From AC-32 sp963736055 (GTDB taxonomy: Bacteria > Actinomycetota > Thermoleophilia > Gaiellales > Gaiellaceae): a stretch of 64,000 bases of DNA. A program made the translations under genes and the position numbers. Below, piece by piece: positions 51,123 to 59,615 of this stretch. The notes below the pieces were generated by a model. That model did not search any database. It saw only the letters and a list, made by a program, of their open reading frames with translations, and was not told the origin of the DNA. Where the stretch lies: positions 372,001 through 436,000 of the forward strand of contig CAVTNM010000001.1 of NCBI GenBank assembly GCA_963736055.1. Direction: 5' to 3'. Each line of letters opens with the position of its first letter. Positions within the stretch are counted from its first letter, which is position 1.

Positions 51123-52271
51123 GTGGCCGAGAAGCGCTACCTGATGACCCCGGGCCCGACGCCGGCGCCCCCCGAGGTGCTGGCCGCCCTCGCCCAGCCG
51201 GTGATCCACCACCGCGGGCCCGACTACAAGAAGCTCTACTCGGAGTGTCTGGGCAGGCTCCGCGAGATCTTCCGAACCGAGCAGGAGGTACTCCTCTTCG
51301 GCGCCTCCGGCACCGGTGGGATGGAGTCGGCGGTGGCGAACCTCTGCTCGCCCGGCGAGAGGGTGCTCGTCGTATCGGCCGGCTACTTCGGCGAGCGCTG
51401 GGCATTGCTCGCGAAGGCGTTCGGCGCCGAGGTCGATCACCTGCGCTACGCCTGGGGGGAGATTCCCTCGCCCGAAGAGACGGCCGCGCGCCTGCGCGAG
51501 GGCGGAGCATCCGCCGTCTTCCTGACCCATTCGGAGACCAGCACCGGGGTCGTGATCGACCTGCAGCCGTTCGCGACGGCGGCCCGCGAGGCCGGCGCGC
51601 TCAGCGTCGTGGACGCGATCTCGAGCCTGGGGGCCGTGCCGCTCGAGACCGACGCATGGGGGATCGACGTGGTCGCCTCGGGTGCCCAGAAAGCGCTGAT
51701 GACCCCGCCCGGCCTCGCCATGATCGCCGCCTCGGCCGCCGCCTGGGAGAAGAGCGAGACCGCGACCTCGCCACGCTTCTACTGGGACTGGGAGCGGACG
51801 CGCAAGGGCCAGTCGACTCTTGACGCGCCGGTCACCCCGCCCGTCTCGCTGGTGGCAGGACTGAACGTCGCGCTCACCATGCTCCAGGAGGAAGGCCTCG
51901 AAGCCGCCTTCGAGCGACACGTGCGCCTCGGCCGGGCGTGCCGCGAGGGCCTCAAGGCGATGGGGCTCGAGCTCTCGTCGCCCGACGAGGACAGCTCCGC
52001 GGTGGTCACGGCCGCTCGGGCGCCCGAGGGGATCGACTCCGATGAGCTCGTGCTCCTGCTGCGGGACCGTCATGGGGTGACCCTGGCGCCCGGCCAGGGG
52101 GAGCTCAAGGGCAAGATCTTCCGCATCGGCCACATCGGCTACTACGACGTGTTCGACATCACGACCGCCCTGGCCGCGGTCGAGCTAGCGCTTGGCGAGC
52201 TCGGCGCCGAGATCGAGCGTGGAGTCGCCGTGACCCGCGCGCTCGAGGCCTTCGAGCACACCCCAGTGTGA
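51123..52271 (+). CDS. class V aminotransferase (alanine-glyoxylate/phosphoserine-type)
   Basis: 382 residues from GTG. Starts KRYLMTPGPTPAPPEVLAAL; PLP-binding Lys in VVASGAQKALMTPPGLA. The LFGASGTGGMESAVANLCSP and HSETSTGVVIDLQP segments are typical. It overlaps serA by 4 bp. Coupling with serA suggests it makes phosphoserine or otherwise feeds serine synthesis in place of a classical SerC. Alanine-glyoxylate activity is the alternative. Confidence 0.88.
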   Translation: MAEKRYLMTPGPTPAPPEVLAALAQPVIHHRGPDYKKLYSECLGRLREIFRTEQEVLLFGASGTGGMESAVANLCSPGERVLVVSAGYFGERWALLAKAFGAEVDHLRYAWGEIPSPEETAARLREGGASAVFLTHSETSTGVVIDLQPFATAAREAGALSVVDAISSLGAVPLETDAWGIDVVASGAQKALMTPPGLAMIAASAAAWEKSETATSPRFYWDWERTRKGQSTLDAPVTPPVSLVAGLNVALTMLQEEGLEAAFERHVRLGRACREGLKAMGLELSSPDEDSSAVVTAARAPEGIDSDELVLLLRDRHGVTLAPGQGELKGKIFRIGHIGYYDVFDITTALAAVELALGELGAEIERGVAVTRALEAFEHTPV

Positions 52272-53860
52272 GCCGCGCGCGCGTCCTCGTGCGTGAGCCG
52301 ATCGCCGAAGCGGGCGTCCAGCTGCTGCGCGAGCGCTTCGACGTGGACGTCGATGCCAACGGCGATCTCGCCGAGAAGATCGGCGACTACGACGCGATCG
52401 TGATCCGCTCCGCCACCAAGTTGACCGCCGACCTGATCGAGCGGGGCGCGCGCCTGAAGGTGATCGGCAGGGCCGGAGTCGGCGTGGACAACGTGGACGT
52501 GGAAGCCGCCACCCGCCGCGGGATCGTCGTCGCGAACGCGCCGGAGTCCACCGTCACCTCGGCGGCGGAGCACACCGTCGGGCTCCTGGTCGCGCTCGCG
52601 CGAAACATTCCGCAGGCGCACGCGGCGCTCAAGCAGGGGCGTTGGGAGCGCTCGGCCTGGAGTGGAGTCGAGCTCGACGGCAAGGTGCTCGGCGTCCTGG
52701 GCTTCGGGCGCATCGGGCAGCAGGTCGCCCGGCGGGCACTCGGCCTTGGGATGCGCGTCGTGGCATACGACCCGGTCGTCTCGAAGGACCGGTTCCGCGA
52801 GCTCGGCGTCGAGCGCGTCGAGACTCCGGACGAGGTGCTCGCCGGGGCCGAGTTCCTCACCCTGCACCTTCCGCTCACGCCCGAGACACAGCGCTTCCTG
52901 GACCGCGAGGCGATCGCGAAGCTTCGCGACGGCGTTCGGGTGATCAACGCGGCCCGCGGCGAGCTCGTCGACGAGGATGCGCTGCTCGAGGCGCTGCGCT
53001 CGGGCAAGATCGCCGCCGCGGCGATCGACGTCTACGCGGAGGAGCCCTACTCCGGCCCGCTGCTCGAGCTGGACAACGTGGTCGCGACCCCGCACCTGGC
53101 CGCCTCCACCGAGGAGGCGCAGGATCGGGCCGGCGTGATCGTCGCCGAGCAGGTGGCTGCGGCGCTCGAGGGAGCGGTCGTCACGAACGCGGTCAACATT
53201 CCCGCCATCGGCGCGGAGGACCTCGACGTTCTCGGGCCGTTCATCCCGCTGGCCGCCAAGCTCGGCCGACTGGCGATGGAGCTCGCCGAGGGACGAGTCG
53301 AGACGATCACGCTCTCCTACTACGGCGCCCTGTCCGGCTACGACACGCGATTGCTGACCGCGGCCGCCCTGAACGGCGCCTTCCAGGGGCGCACCGACCA
53401 GCCCGTCAACTACGTGAACGCCCCGCTGGTGGCCGCCGAGCGCGGGATCGAGGTCGGCGAGGAGCGCCGCCGCGCCAGCCGCGACTTCACCAACCTCGTG
53501 CGCGTCGAGATCCGTGCCAACGGCGACCAGGTGCGCGTGGCCGGCACGATCATCGGGAACGAGAACCACCACTGGCTCGTCAGCGCCCTCGGCTTCGAGC
53601 TCGAGATGGAGCTGGCGCCGCTGATGGTCTTCTTCCGCTACGACGACGTGCCCGGCGTCATCGGCCGGGTCGGCACGCTCTTCGGCGAGGCCGACGTGAA
53701 CATCGCCAACATGGCGGTCTCGAGAACGAGGCGCGGAGGCAAGGCCCTGATGGTCCTTTCGCTCGACACGGAGCCGGCAGCCGAGCTCGTCCAGGCCGTA
53801 CGGGAGCAGGGCTTCGACGATGCACGGGTCATCTCGCTCGGCACTGGGCCCGGCGCGTAG
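52268..53860 (+). CDS. serA: D-3-phosphoglycerate dehydrogenase
   Basis: 530 residues with the full three-part form: substrate/NAD domains (GRAGVGVDNVDVEAATRRGI, VLGVLGFGRIGQQVARRA), the intervening ASB domain, and a C-terminal ACT domain (MVFFRYDDVPGVIGRVGTLF). First step of serine synthesis from 3-phosphoglycerate; the ACT domain would bind serine. Start GTG overlaps the aminotransferase stop. Confidence 0.96.
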   Translation: MSRARVLVREPIAEAGVQLLRERFDVDVDANGDLAEKIGDYDAIVIRSATKLTADLIERGARLKVIGRAGVGVDNVDVEAATRRGIVVANAPESTVTSAAEHTVGLLVALARNIPQAHAALKQGRWERSAWSGVELDGKVLGVLGFGRIGQQVARRALGLGMRVVAYDPVVSKDRFRELGVERVETPDEVLAGAEFLTLHLPLTPETQRFLDREAIAKLRDGVRVINAARGELVDEDALLEALRSGKIAAAAIDVYAEEPYSGPLLELDNVVATPHLAASTEEAQDRAGVIVAEQVAAALEGAVVTNAVNIPAIGAEDLDVLGPFIPLAAKLGRLAMELAEGRVETITLSYYGALSGYDTRLLTAAALNGAFQGRTDQPVNYVNAPLVAAERGIEVGEERRRASRDFTNLVRVEIRANGDQVRVAGTIIGNENHHWLVSALGFELEMELAPLMVFFRYDDVPGVIGRVGTLFGEADVNIANMAVSRTRRGGKALMVLSLDTEPAAELVQAVREQGFDDARVISLGTGPGA

Positions 53861-53923
53861 CGGATTAGCCGCGGCGAGGAAACAGGCGGCCGGCGCCTAT
53901 TTCGGCGCCGGTACCCTTTCGGC

Positions 53924-54415
53924 GTGGCGACCAGAAACTGGCCCGAGCCGGTCGAGCGCGTCACCGCCTACCTGCGCGAAGCCGGCGCGGAAGTGCGTGT
54001 CGAAGAGTTTGCAGAGGGGACGCCGACCGCGACCGACGCGGCTCGCGCGATCGGTTGCGAGCTCGGCCAGATCGTCAAGTCGCTCGTCTTCGACTGCGGC
54101 GGGCGGCCCGTGGTGGTGCTCGTCCCGGGAGACCGCCGGGCCGACACCGGAAAGGTCGCAAGGGCCGCAGGAACTCCGTTCGCGCGGATCGCCGGCACCG
54201 AGGAGGTACAGGAGGCGACCGGTTTCGAGGCGGGGGCGGTGGCTCCGTTTCCGCTCCGGCGGGTCTCGACCGTCTTCATCGAGCGGACGCTGCTCTCACA
54301 ACCGGTCCTCTGGATCGGAGCCGGCTCCACCAACCACATGGCAGCGCTCTCGCCGACCGAGCTGCTACGCCTCTCCAGGGCCCGTCCGATGGACGCCGTC
54401 GACGAGGCCACCTAA
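53924..54415 (+). CDS. YbaK/EbsC-type aminoacyl-tRNA deacylase
   Basis: 163 residues from GTG; VERVTAYLREAGAEVRVEEF, GCELGQIVKSLVFDCGGRPV, TGFEAGAVAPFPLRR and WIGAGSTNHMAALSP are the YbaK-family blocks, with the conserved Lys in QIVKSLVF. Hydrolyses mischarged tRNAs such as Cys-tRNA-Pro. A TACCCT -10 lies 6 nt before the GTG; likely leaderless. Confidence 0.9.
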   Translation: MATRNWPEPVERVTAYLREAGAEVRVEEFAEGTPTATDAARAIGCELGQIVKSLVFDCGGRPVVVLVPGDRRADTGKVARAAGTPFARIAGTEEVQEATGFEAGAVAPFPLRRVSTVFIERTLLSQPVLWIGAGSTNHMAALSPTELLRLSRARPMDAVDEAT

Positions 54416-54441
54416 CATCTGCTGAAGAAGGAGGTCGCCGA

Positions 54442-55368
54442 ATGCGCGAGACCGAGAAGATCTGGATGAACGGGGAGCTCGTCGACTGGAACGACGCGCG
54501 AATTCACGTGGGCGCCCACGGGCTGCACTATGGCTCCGGCGTCTTCGAGGGCATCCGCGCCTACGAGACCCCGAAGGGCACCGCGGTCTTCCGGCTCGGC
54601 GACCACCTGACGCGCCTCGACAACTCGGCTCGGCTCCTGCACATGGAGCTGCCGTACGCGGTCGACGAGATACGCCGCGCCTGTCACGAGCTGATCGCGG
54701 CGAACGGCCTGCCCGAGTGCTATCTCCGCCCGATCGCCTTCTTCGGGTACGGCGAGCTCGGCGTCTCGGCGCTCGGCAACCCCGTCGACCTCGTCATCAT
54801 GAGCTGGCCGTGGGGCGCCTACCTCGGCGAAGACGGCCTGAAGAACGGGATCAGCGCGAAGATCTCCAGCTGGCAGCGGATTGGGCCGAACGTGATCCCG
54901 CACGTCGCCAAGGCGACCGGCATCTACCTGAACTCGATGCTCGCCGTGACCGAGGCGAACCGGGCCGGCTACGACGAGGCGATCCTGCTCACCGCCGAGG
55001 GCTACATCGCGGACGGCTCGGGCGAGAACGTCTTCCTCGTCAAGAACGGCGAGATCTACACGCCGGATCTCGCGACCTCGATCCTGCCCGGGATCACGCG
55101 CGACACCGTGATCCAGATCGCACAGGACCTCGGCTACCAGGTGCACGAGAAGTCGCTCATCCGCTCCGACCTCTATCTCGCCGACGAGGCGTTCATGACC
55201 GGCACTGCGGCCGAGGTGACGCCGCTGCGCAGCGTCGACGACGTCGAGATCGGCGTCGGGCCGATCACGCTCGAGATCCAGGCGGCGTACCTGGACACCG
55301 CCCGCGGCCGCAGCGAGCGCTGGGCCCAGTGGCTCGACTACGCCACGCCCGCGCCGGCCGAGGCTTGA
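54442..55368 (+). CDS. ilvE: branched-chain amino acid aminotransferase
   Basis: 308 residues from ATG with AAGGAGG upstream. Class IV PLP fold: KIWMNGELVDWNDARIHVGA, GVFEGIRAYETPKGTAVFRL, PLP Lys in VAKATGIYLNSMLAV, and GYIADGSGENVFLVKNGEI. Final step of Val, Leu and Ile synthesis and first of their breakdown. Stop overlaps the next gene (TTGA). Confidence 0.94.
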   Translation: MRETEKIWMNGELVDWNDARIHVGAHGLHYGSGVFEGIRAYETPKGTAVFRLGDHLTRLDNSARLLHMELPYAVDEIRRACHELIAANGLPECYLRPIAFFGYGELGVSALGNPVDLVIMSWPWGAYLGEDGLKNGISAKISSWQRIGPNVIPHVAKATGIYLNSMLAVTEANRAGYDEAILLTAEGYIADGSGENVFLVKNGEIYTPDLATSILPGITRDTVIQIAQDLGYQVHEKSLIRSDLYLADEAFMTGTAAEVTPLRSVDDVEIGVGPITLEIQAAYLDTARGRSERWAQWLDYATPAPAEA

Positions 55369-56486
55369 GCACCGGCACTCGAGAGATACCGCTCGCCCGA
55401 CCGCTGCTGGACGAGCGTGAGGAAGAGCTCGTCGTCGAAGTGCTGCGCTCCGGGCGGCTCTCGCTCGGGCCGACGATCGAGCGCTTCGAGGAGCTGATCG
55501 CCGAGCGCGTCGGCGCCCCCTTTGCGGCCGCGGTCTCGAGCGGCACCGCGGGCCTGCACCTCCTCGCGCGAATCGCCGGGCTTGGCCCGGGAGACGAGGC
55601 GATCACCTCGCCGCTCTCGTTCGTCTCCTCCGCCAACTGCTTCATCTTCGAAGGCGCGACGCCGGTCTTCGCGGACGTCGACCCGCGGACGCTGAACCTC
55701 GACCCGGCCGCCGTCGAGGCGGAAATCACGGAGCGCACGAAGGCGATCGTGGCAGTGGACATGTTCGGCTACCCCTGCGAGCTGGACGAGCTCCGTGCCA
55801 TCTGCGACCGGCACGGGCTGGTGCTGATCGAGGACGCTGCCGAGGCGCTCGGGGCCGAGTACAAGGGCCGTCCGGTCGGTTCGCACGGGATGCCCGGCGT
55901 GTTCGGCTTCTACCCGAACAAGCAGCTCGCGACCGGCGAGGGCGGAATCGTCTTCACGCACTCCGAGGAGGAGTGGCAGCTGGTGCAGAGCCTGCGCAAC
56001 CAGGGCCGCGACTACCGCGGCGGCGCCTGGTTCCACCACGTGCGGCTCGGCTTCAACTACCGCTGGACCGACGTGCAGGCGGCGATCGGGATCGGGCAGC
56101 TCGAGAAGCTCGACCGCCTCCTGTCGCTGCGGTCGGAGGTGGCCGAGCGCTACTCGCGGCTTCTCGAAGACGTCGAGGTCGAGCCGCTCTGTCCCGACGA
56201 CGACGATCACATCCGCTCGTGGTTCGTCTACGTGGTCGCGCTGCCGGCCGGAGCCGACCGCGACCGCGTGATGAGCGAGCTGCGCGCGCAGGGGATCGGC
56301 ACCGCCGAGTACGTGCCGTGTGTCCATCTGCAGCCGTACATGCGCGAGACGTATGGCTTCTCCGAGGGCCTCTGCCCGGTCGCCGAGGACGTCGCCGGCC
56401 GAACGCTGGCGCTGCCGTTCTTCCCCCACCTCGAGCTCGCTGACCAGGAACGGGTGGTCGAGGTCGTTCGAGCGGCCCTCGTCTAA
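55365..56486 (+). CDS. DegT/DnrJ/EryC1 aminotransferase
   Basis: 373 residues from TTG 55365, overlapping the ilvE stop. IPLARPLLDEREEELVVEVL, VSSGTAGLHLLARI, DEAITSPLSFVSSANCFIF, LIEDAAEALGAEYKGRPVG and FGFYPNKQLATGEGGIVFT (PLP Lys in PNKQL) identify the sugar-aminotransferase family. Usually acts on nucleotide keto-sugars for cell-wall or glycan synthesis; coupling to ilvE is not explained by that. Four-bp overlap with the convergent lipoprotein gene. Confidence 0.92.
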   Translation: MSTGTREIPLARPLLDEREEELVVEVLRSGRLSLGPTIERFEELIAERVGAPFAAAVSSGTAGLHLLARIAGLGPGDEAITSPLSFVSSANCFIFEGATPVFADVDPRTLNLDPAAVEAEITERTKAIVAVDMFGYPCELDELRAICDRHGLVLIEDAAEALGAEYKGRPVGSHGMPGVFGFYPNKQLATGEGGIVFTHSEEEWQLVQSLRNQGRDYRGGAWFHHVRLGFNYRWTDVQAAIGIGQLEKLDRLLSLRSEVAERYSRLLEDVEVEPLCPDDDDHIRSWFVYVVALPAGADRDRVMSELRAQGIGTAEYVPCVHLQPYMRETYGFSEGLCPVAEDVAGRTLALPFFPHLELADQERVVEVVRAALV

Positions 56487-57435
56487 GGCCCGGTCAGCGC
56501 GCCCTTCACCGGCGGGCCACTGAGCTCGAGCCTCTGGGCGAGCCAGGTGAGTTGGTCGTGATACGCCTTCGCGTTTAGCCCGTGATCCGCGTCGTACCAG
56601 CGGACAGTCGTGCCCGTGGGAGCGGCGTGGGCGAGCGCTTCGAGCGCCGACCGGGGAACGATCTGGTCGCGCTGTCCGTCCTGGAGCAACAGCGCGGACG
56701 TTGCACGCGGCACGTAGCGCAGCGGATCGACGGCGCGCAGGTATCGGCGGATCGTCGGCCTCAGCGCCGCGGGCGCGCGAGCGGCGTAGGACGAGACCGG
56801 TGTCGCCCCGCCGGACATCAGCACCAGTGTGCGGAGACGGTGCTCGATGCCGGCCAGGATTGCGCCAGTGCGGGCGCCGGCGCTCCAGCCGACGTAGCCG
56901 ATCCGGCTCGGGTCGACGTCCTTCCTGTTGCGGAGAAGGTCGACCCCGCGGCGGACGGCGATCACGTCACGCTCCTCGAGCCGGGTTTGCCTGCTCAGCT
57001 GGGACACCGGCGAGCCGCCGGTCGGCGCGGGAGCGGTGGCCGAGGGCGATGTGATCACGAGGCCGATCGCGTGCCGGGCCGCGAGCCAGGTTGCAGGCAC
57101 GACGAGCTGCTTGCGGTCCCCGCCTGAACCGTGTACCCAGATCACCGCCGGCAGGCGCGTCCCGCCGCTCGGCGGCAGCACAAGGAACGCGGCGACCCGG
57201 TCGCGCCCGGACCGGTACGAGACGTCGTGGATCGCGATCGGGTAGCCGGTGTTCACCCGACCGCGGTCAGCGAAGCTCAGCGGCGCGGAGGAGGCGTAGG
57301 CGAACGGGCCGGAGGCGGCAGTCGCGGCGGGCTTCGGCGCCGACGAGCCGCCGCAGCCCGCGGTGAGCGGCAAGAGCAGGCACACGACGAAGGTCGGCGA
57401 GAGGGCACGCACGTATCCAGCGTACGTTGGCCCAT
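56483..57435 (-). CDS. exported lipoprotein alpha/beta hydrolase
   Basis: 317 residues from ATG 57435. The lipobox LTAGC follows a hydrophobic segment (LSPTFVVCLLLPLTAGC), so it is a lipid-anchored protein. The fold: oxyanion region PAVIWVHGSGGDRK, nucleophile in GYVGWSAGARTG, Asp in LLLQDGQRDQIVP and His in DADHGLNAKAY. Related to dienelactone-hydrolase/DAP-type esterases; substrate unknown. Its start lies only 13 bp from the divergent RemA-like gene. Confidence 0.85.
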
Positions 57436-57448
57436 TCATAATCGGTTC

Positions 57449-57802
57449 ATGGACGGGCAGCGGATGGTCTTTCTCGGCTTCGGCAAGTACGCGCGCGCGG
57501 ACAAGATCTACGCGATCGAGCCGATCCGCGACGAGCGGCGCGGCCACGGCAGGCGCACGCTTGTATGGGTCGAGGGCGTGAGCGAGCCGATCGTGGCCTC
57601 CCGCACCGAGCGGACGATCCTTGCCGACATGGGAGAAGACTCCGCCCTGCGGAAGCCGCTGCTGGACGATGCGCTCGACCTGGCCGAACGCCTTGCGGAG
57701 CAGTCCCAGACGGGCAAGGTCGACCTGGCCGATCTCGGCCGGCGCGCTCGCCGGCTGCTCGAGGCAACAGCCAGGTCGGGCGAAGCCGACAAGCTCTTCT
57801 AG
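57449..57802 (+). CDS. RemA/DUF370-like small protein (tentative)
   Basis: 117 residues from ATG. The N-terminal half MVFLGFGKYARADKIYAIEP and GRRTLVWVEGVSEPIV, then SRTERTILADM, follows the DUF370/RemA layout (a beta strand, KIYAI-type, GRRT, SxxxxT). The C-terminal half is a helical extension. RemA proteins are DNA-binding regulators in Bacillus; a regulatory role is a guess. A CATAAT -10 lies 6 nt before the ATG. The TTG start of the MFS gene follows immediately. Confidence 0.5.
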   Translation: MDGQRMVFLGFGKYARADKIYAIEPIRDERRGHGRRTLVWVEGVSEPIVASRTERTILADMGEDSALRKPLLDDALDLAERLAEQSQTGKVDLADLGRRARRLLEATARSGEADKLF

Positions 57803-59065
57803 TTGGGGCAACCCGAAGGCAGGGCGCCGCGTTGGGTCCGCCGCCTGGCCGTCGACATCGGCCCGCTGCGGCGGTACCCGGCCTTCCGGCGGCTGTTCAT
57901 CGGCCAGACCATCTCGACCTTCGGCAGCGAGGTCGCCGCCGTCGCGGCCCCGTTCCAGCTCTACCAGCTGACCCATTCGACGCTGCAGGTCGCCCTGCTC
58001 TCCCTCTGCGAGCTCTTTCCGCTCCTGACGCTGACGATCGCGGGCGGCGCGATCGCCGACGCCTTCGACCGGCGGCGCCTGCTGCTGCGGACGGAGACCC
58101 TACTGGCGCTGGTGGCGATCGGCTTCGCGGTCAACGCGGCGCTTCCGCAGCCACGGGTCTGGGCGATCTACGTGCTCGTCACGCTTGCACTGTCCTTCTT
58201 CTCCCTCGGGGTCGCCGGCATGGGCAGCGTCATCCCGCGCCTGGTCGAGCCGCACGAGCTCGTGGCGGCGAACGCGCTCGAGGGCGTCTACGGCAGCCTG
58301 ACCAACGTCGCCGGGCCCGCGCTCGGCGGCCTTCTGATCACGCTGCTCGGACTGACCGGGACGTACGTCCTCGACGCCGCGACGTTCCTCGCTTCGCTCT
58401 GGTCGATCTCGAGGCTGCCGCCTCTGCCGCCGGCGCTCGATGCTGCCCCGCCGAGCCTCAGCACGATCGCCGAGGGCTTCCGTTTCGTGCGTTTCAAGAA
58501 GGTGCTCCTCGGCATGTTCCTCGTCGATTCGAGCGCGATGGTGTTCGGCATGCCGCGGGCGCTGTTCCCCGCGATCGCGCTGACCCACTTCGGCGGAGGC
58601 GCCACGCTGCTCGGAGCGATGTACGCAGCTCCGTATGCAGGCGCGCTCCTCTCGTCGGTGCTGTCGGGGTGGATCAGCCACGTGCGCAGGCAGGGGGTCG
58701 TGATCGTCATAGCGGCTGCGCTCTGGGGGCTTGCGATCGCGCTCTTCGGGTTCGCGGGCTCGCTCTGGCTGGCCTTGCTGTTACTCGCCGCGGCCGGGGC
58801 CGCGGACAACGTCAGCGCGGTGCTCCGGAGCACCATCCTCCTGACCGTCACCCCCGACTCGCTCCGGGGCCGCGTCCTCGGGATCGAGTTCGCGCAGGTC
58901 GCCTCGACACCGGCGATCGGCAACGTGGAGGCGGGCGTCGTCGCCTCGCTTACGAGCCTGCGCTTCTCGATCGTCTCCGGCGGGCTGGCGTGCATCGTCG
59001 GTACGGTCGTGATCGCGCTTGCCGTCCCCGCGCTCATCCGTTACGACGCCCGCGCTCCGGGCTGA
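57803..59065 (+). CDS. MFS transporter (EntS/enterobactin-exporter-like)
   Basis: 420 residues from TTG, twelve membrane segments. RRLFIGQTISTFGSEVAAVA, AGGAIADAFDRRRLLLRTE (the A-loop motif), SVIPRLVEPHELVAANALEG and LRGRVLGIEFAQVASTPAIG are typical of the EntS-like MFS_3 group. It exports siderophores or drugs; substrate undetermined. Starts directly after the preceding stop, so the pair is an operon, and overlaps mpg by 47 bp. Confidence 0.9.
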   Translation: MGQPEGRAPRWVRRLAVDIGPLRRYPAFRRLFIGQTISTFGSEVAAVAAPFQLYQLTHSTLQVALLSLCELFPLLTLTIAGGAIADAFDRRRLLLRTETLLALVAIGFAVNAALPQPRVWAIYVLVTLALSFFSLGVAGMGSVIPRLVEPHELVAANALEGVYGSLTNVAGPALGGLLITLLGLTGTYVLDAATFLASLWSISRLPPLPPALDAAPPSLSTIAEGFRFVRFKKVLLGMFLVDSSAMVFGMPRALFPAIALTHFGGGATLLGAMYAAPYAGALLSSVLSGWISHVRRQGVVIVIAAALWGLAIALFGFAGSLWLALLLLAAAGAADNVSAVLRSTILLTVTPDSLRGRVLGIEFAQVASTPAIGNVEAGVVASLTSLRFSIVSGGLACIVGTVVIALAVPALIRYDARAPG

Positions 59066-59615
59066 GTTCTTCGACCGCAGCGTCCACGAGGTCGCACCGG
59101 AGCTGATCGGCGCGACGCTGCTCGTGGACGGTGTGGGCGGCAGCATCGTCGAGGTCGAGGCCTACGATCGCGAGGACCCGGCGAGCCACGCCTACCGCGG
59201 TCGCACCAGGCGCAACGCCGTGATGTTCGGGCCGCCGGGGCACGCGTACGTGTACCGGTCCTACGGGATCCACTGGTGCCTCAACCTCGTCTGCGAGGGC
59301 GAAGAGGTGCCGAGCGCCGTGCTGGTGCGTGCGCTCGAGCCCGTGCAGGGCCTCGACAAGATGCGCTCGCGGAGGGGGCTCGAGGATCCGCGCCTGCTGG
59401 CGAGCGGCCCCGGCCGGCTCTGCCAGGCGCTCGGGATCACCGGCGCGCACGACGGGCTCCCGCTCTGGCTCCCTCCGTTCGAGCTGCGAGAGCGATCGGC
59501 TGAGCCGGAGGTGCTGGCGGGCCCACGAATCGGGATCACCCGCGCCACGGAGCTGCCCTGGCGCTACGCCGAGGCGGGGTCGCGCTTCCTCAGCCGGGCT
59601 TTACGACCAGCGTGA
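59019..59615 (+). CDS. DNA-3-methyladenine glycosylase (AAG/MPG type)
   Basis: 198 residues from TTG 59019, overlapping the MFS end. Family blocks: FFDRSVHEVAPELIGATLLV, GSIVEVEAYDREDPASHAYR (catalytic Glu in VEVEAY), RNAVMFGPPGHAYVYRSYGI, CLNLVCEGEEVPSAVLVRAL and GPGRLCQALGITGAHDG. Removes alkylated purines. Converges with the PBP gene with a 26-bp overlap. Confidence 0.93.
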   Translation: MPSPRSSVTTPALRAEFFDRSVHEVAPELIGATLLVDGVGGSIVEVEAYDREDPASHAYRGRTRRNAVMFGPPGHAYVYRSYGIHWCLNLVCEGEEVPSAVLVRALEPVQGLDKMRSRRGLEDPRLLASGPGRLCQALGITGAHDGLPLWLPPFELRERSAEPEVLAGPRIGITRATELPWRYAEAGSRFLSRALRPA

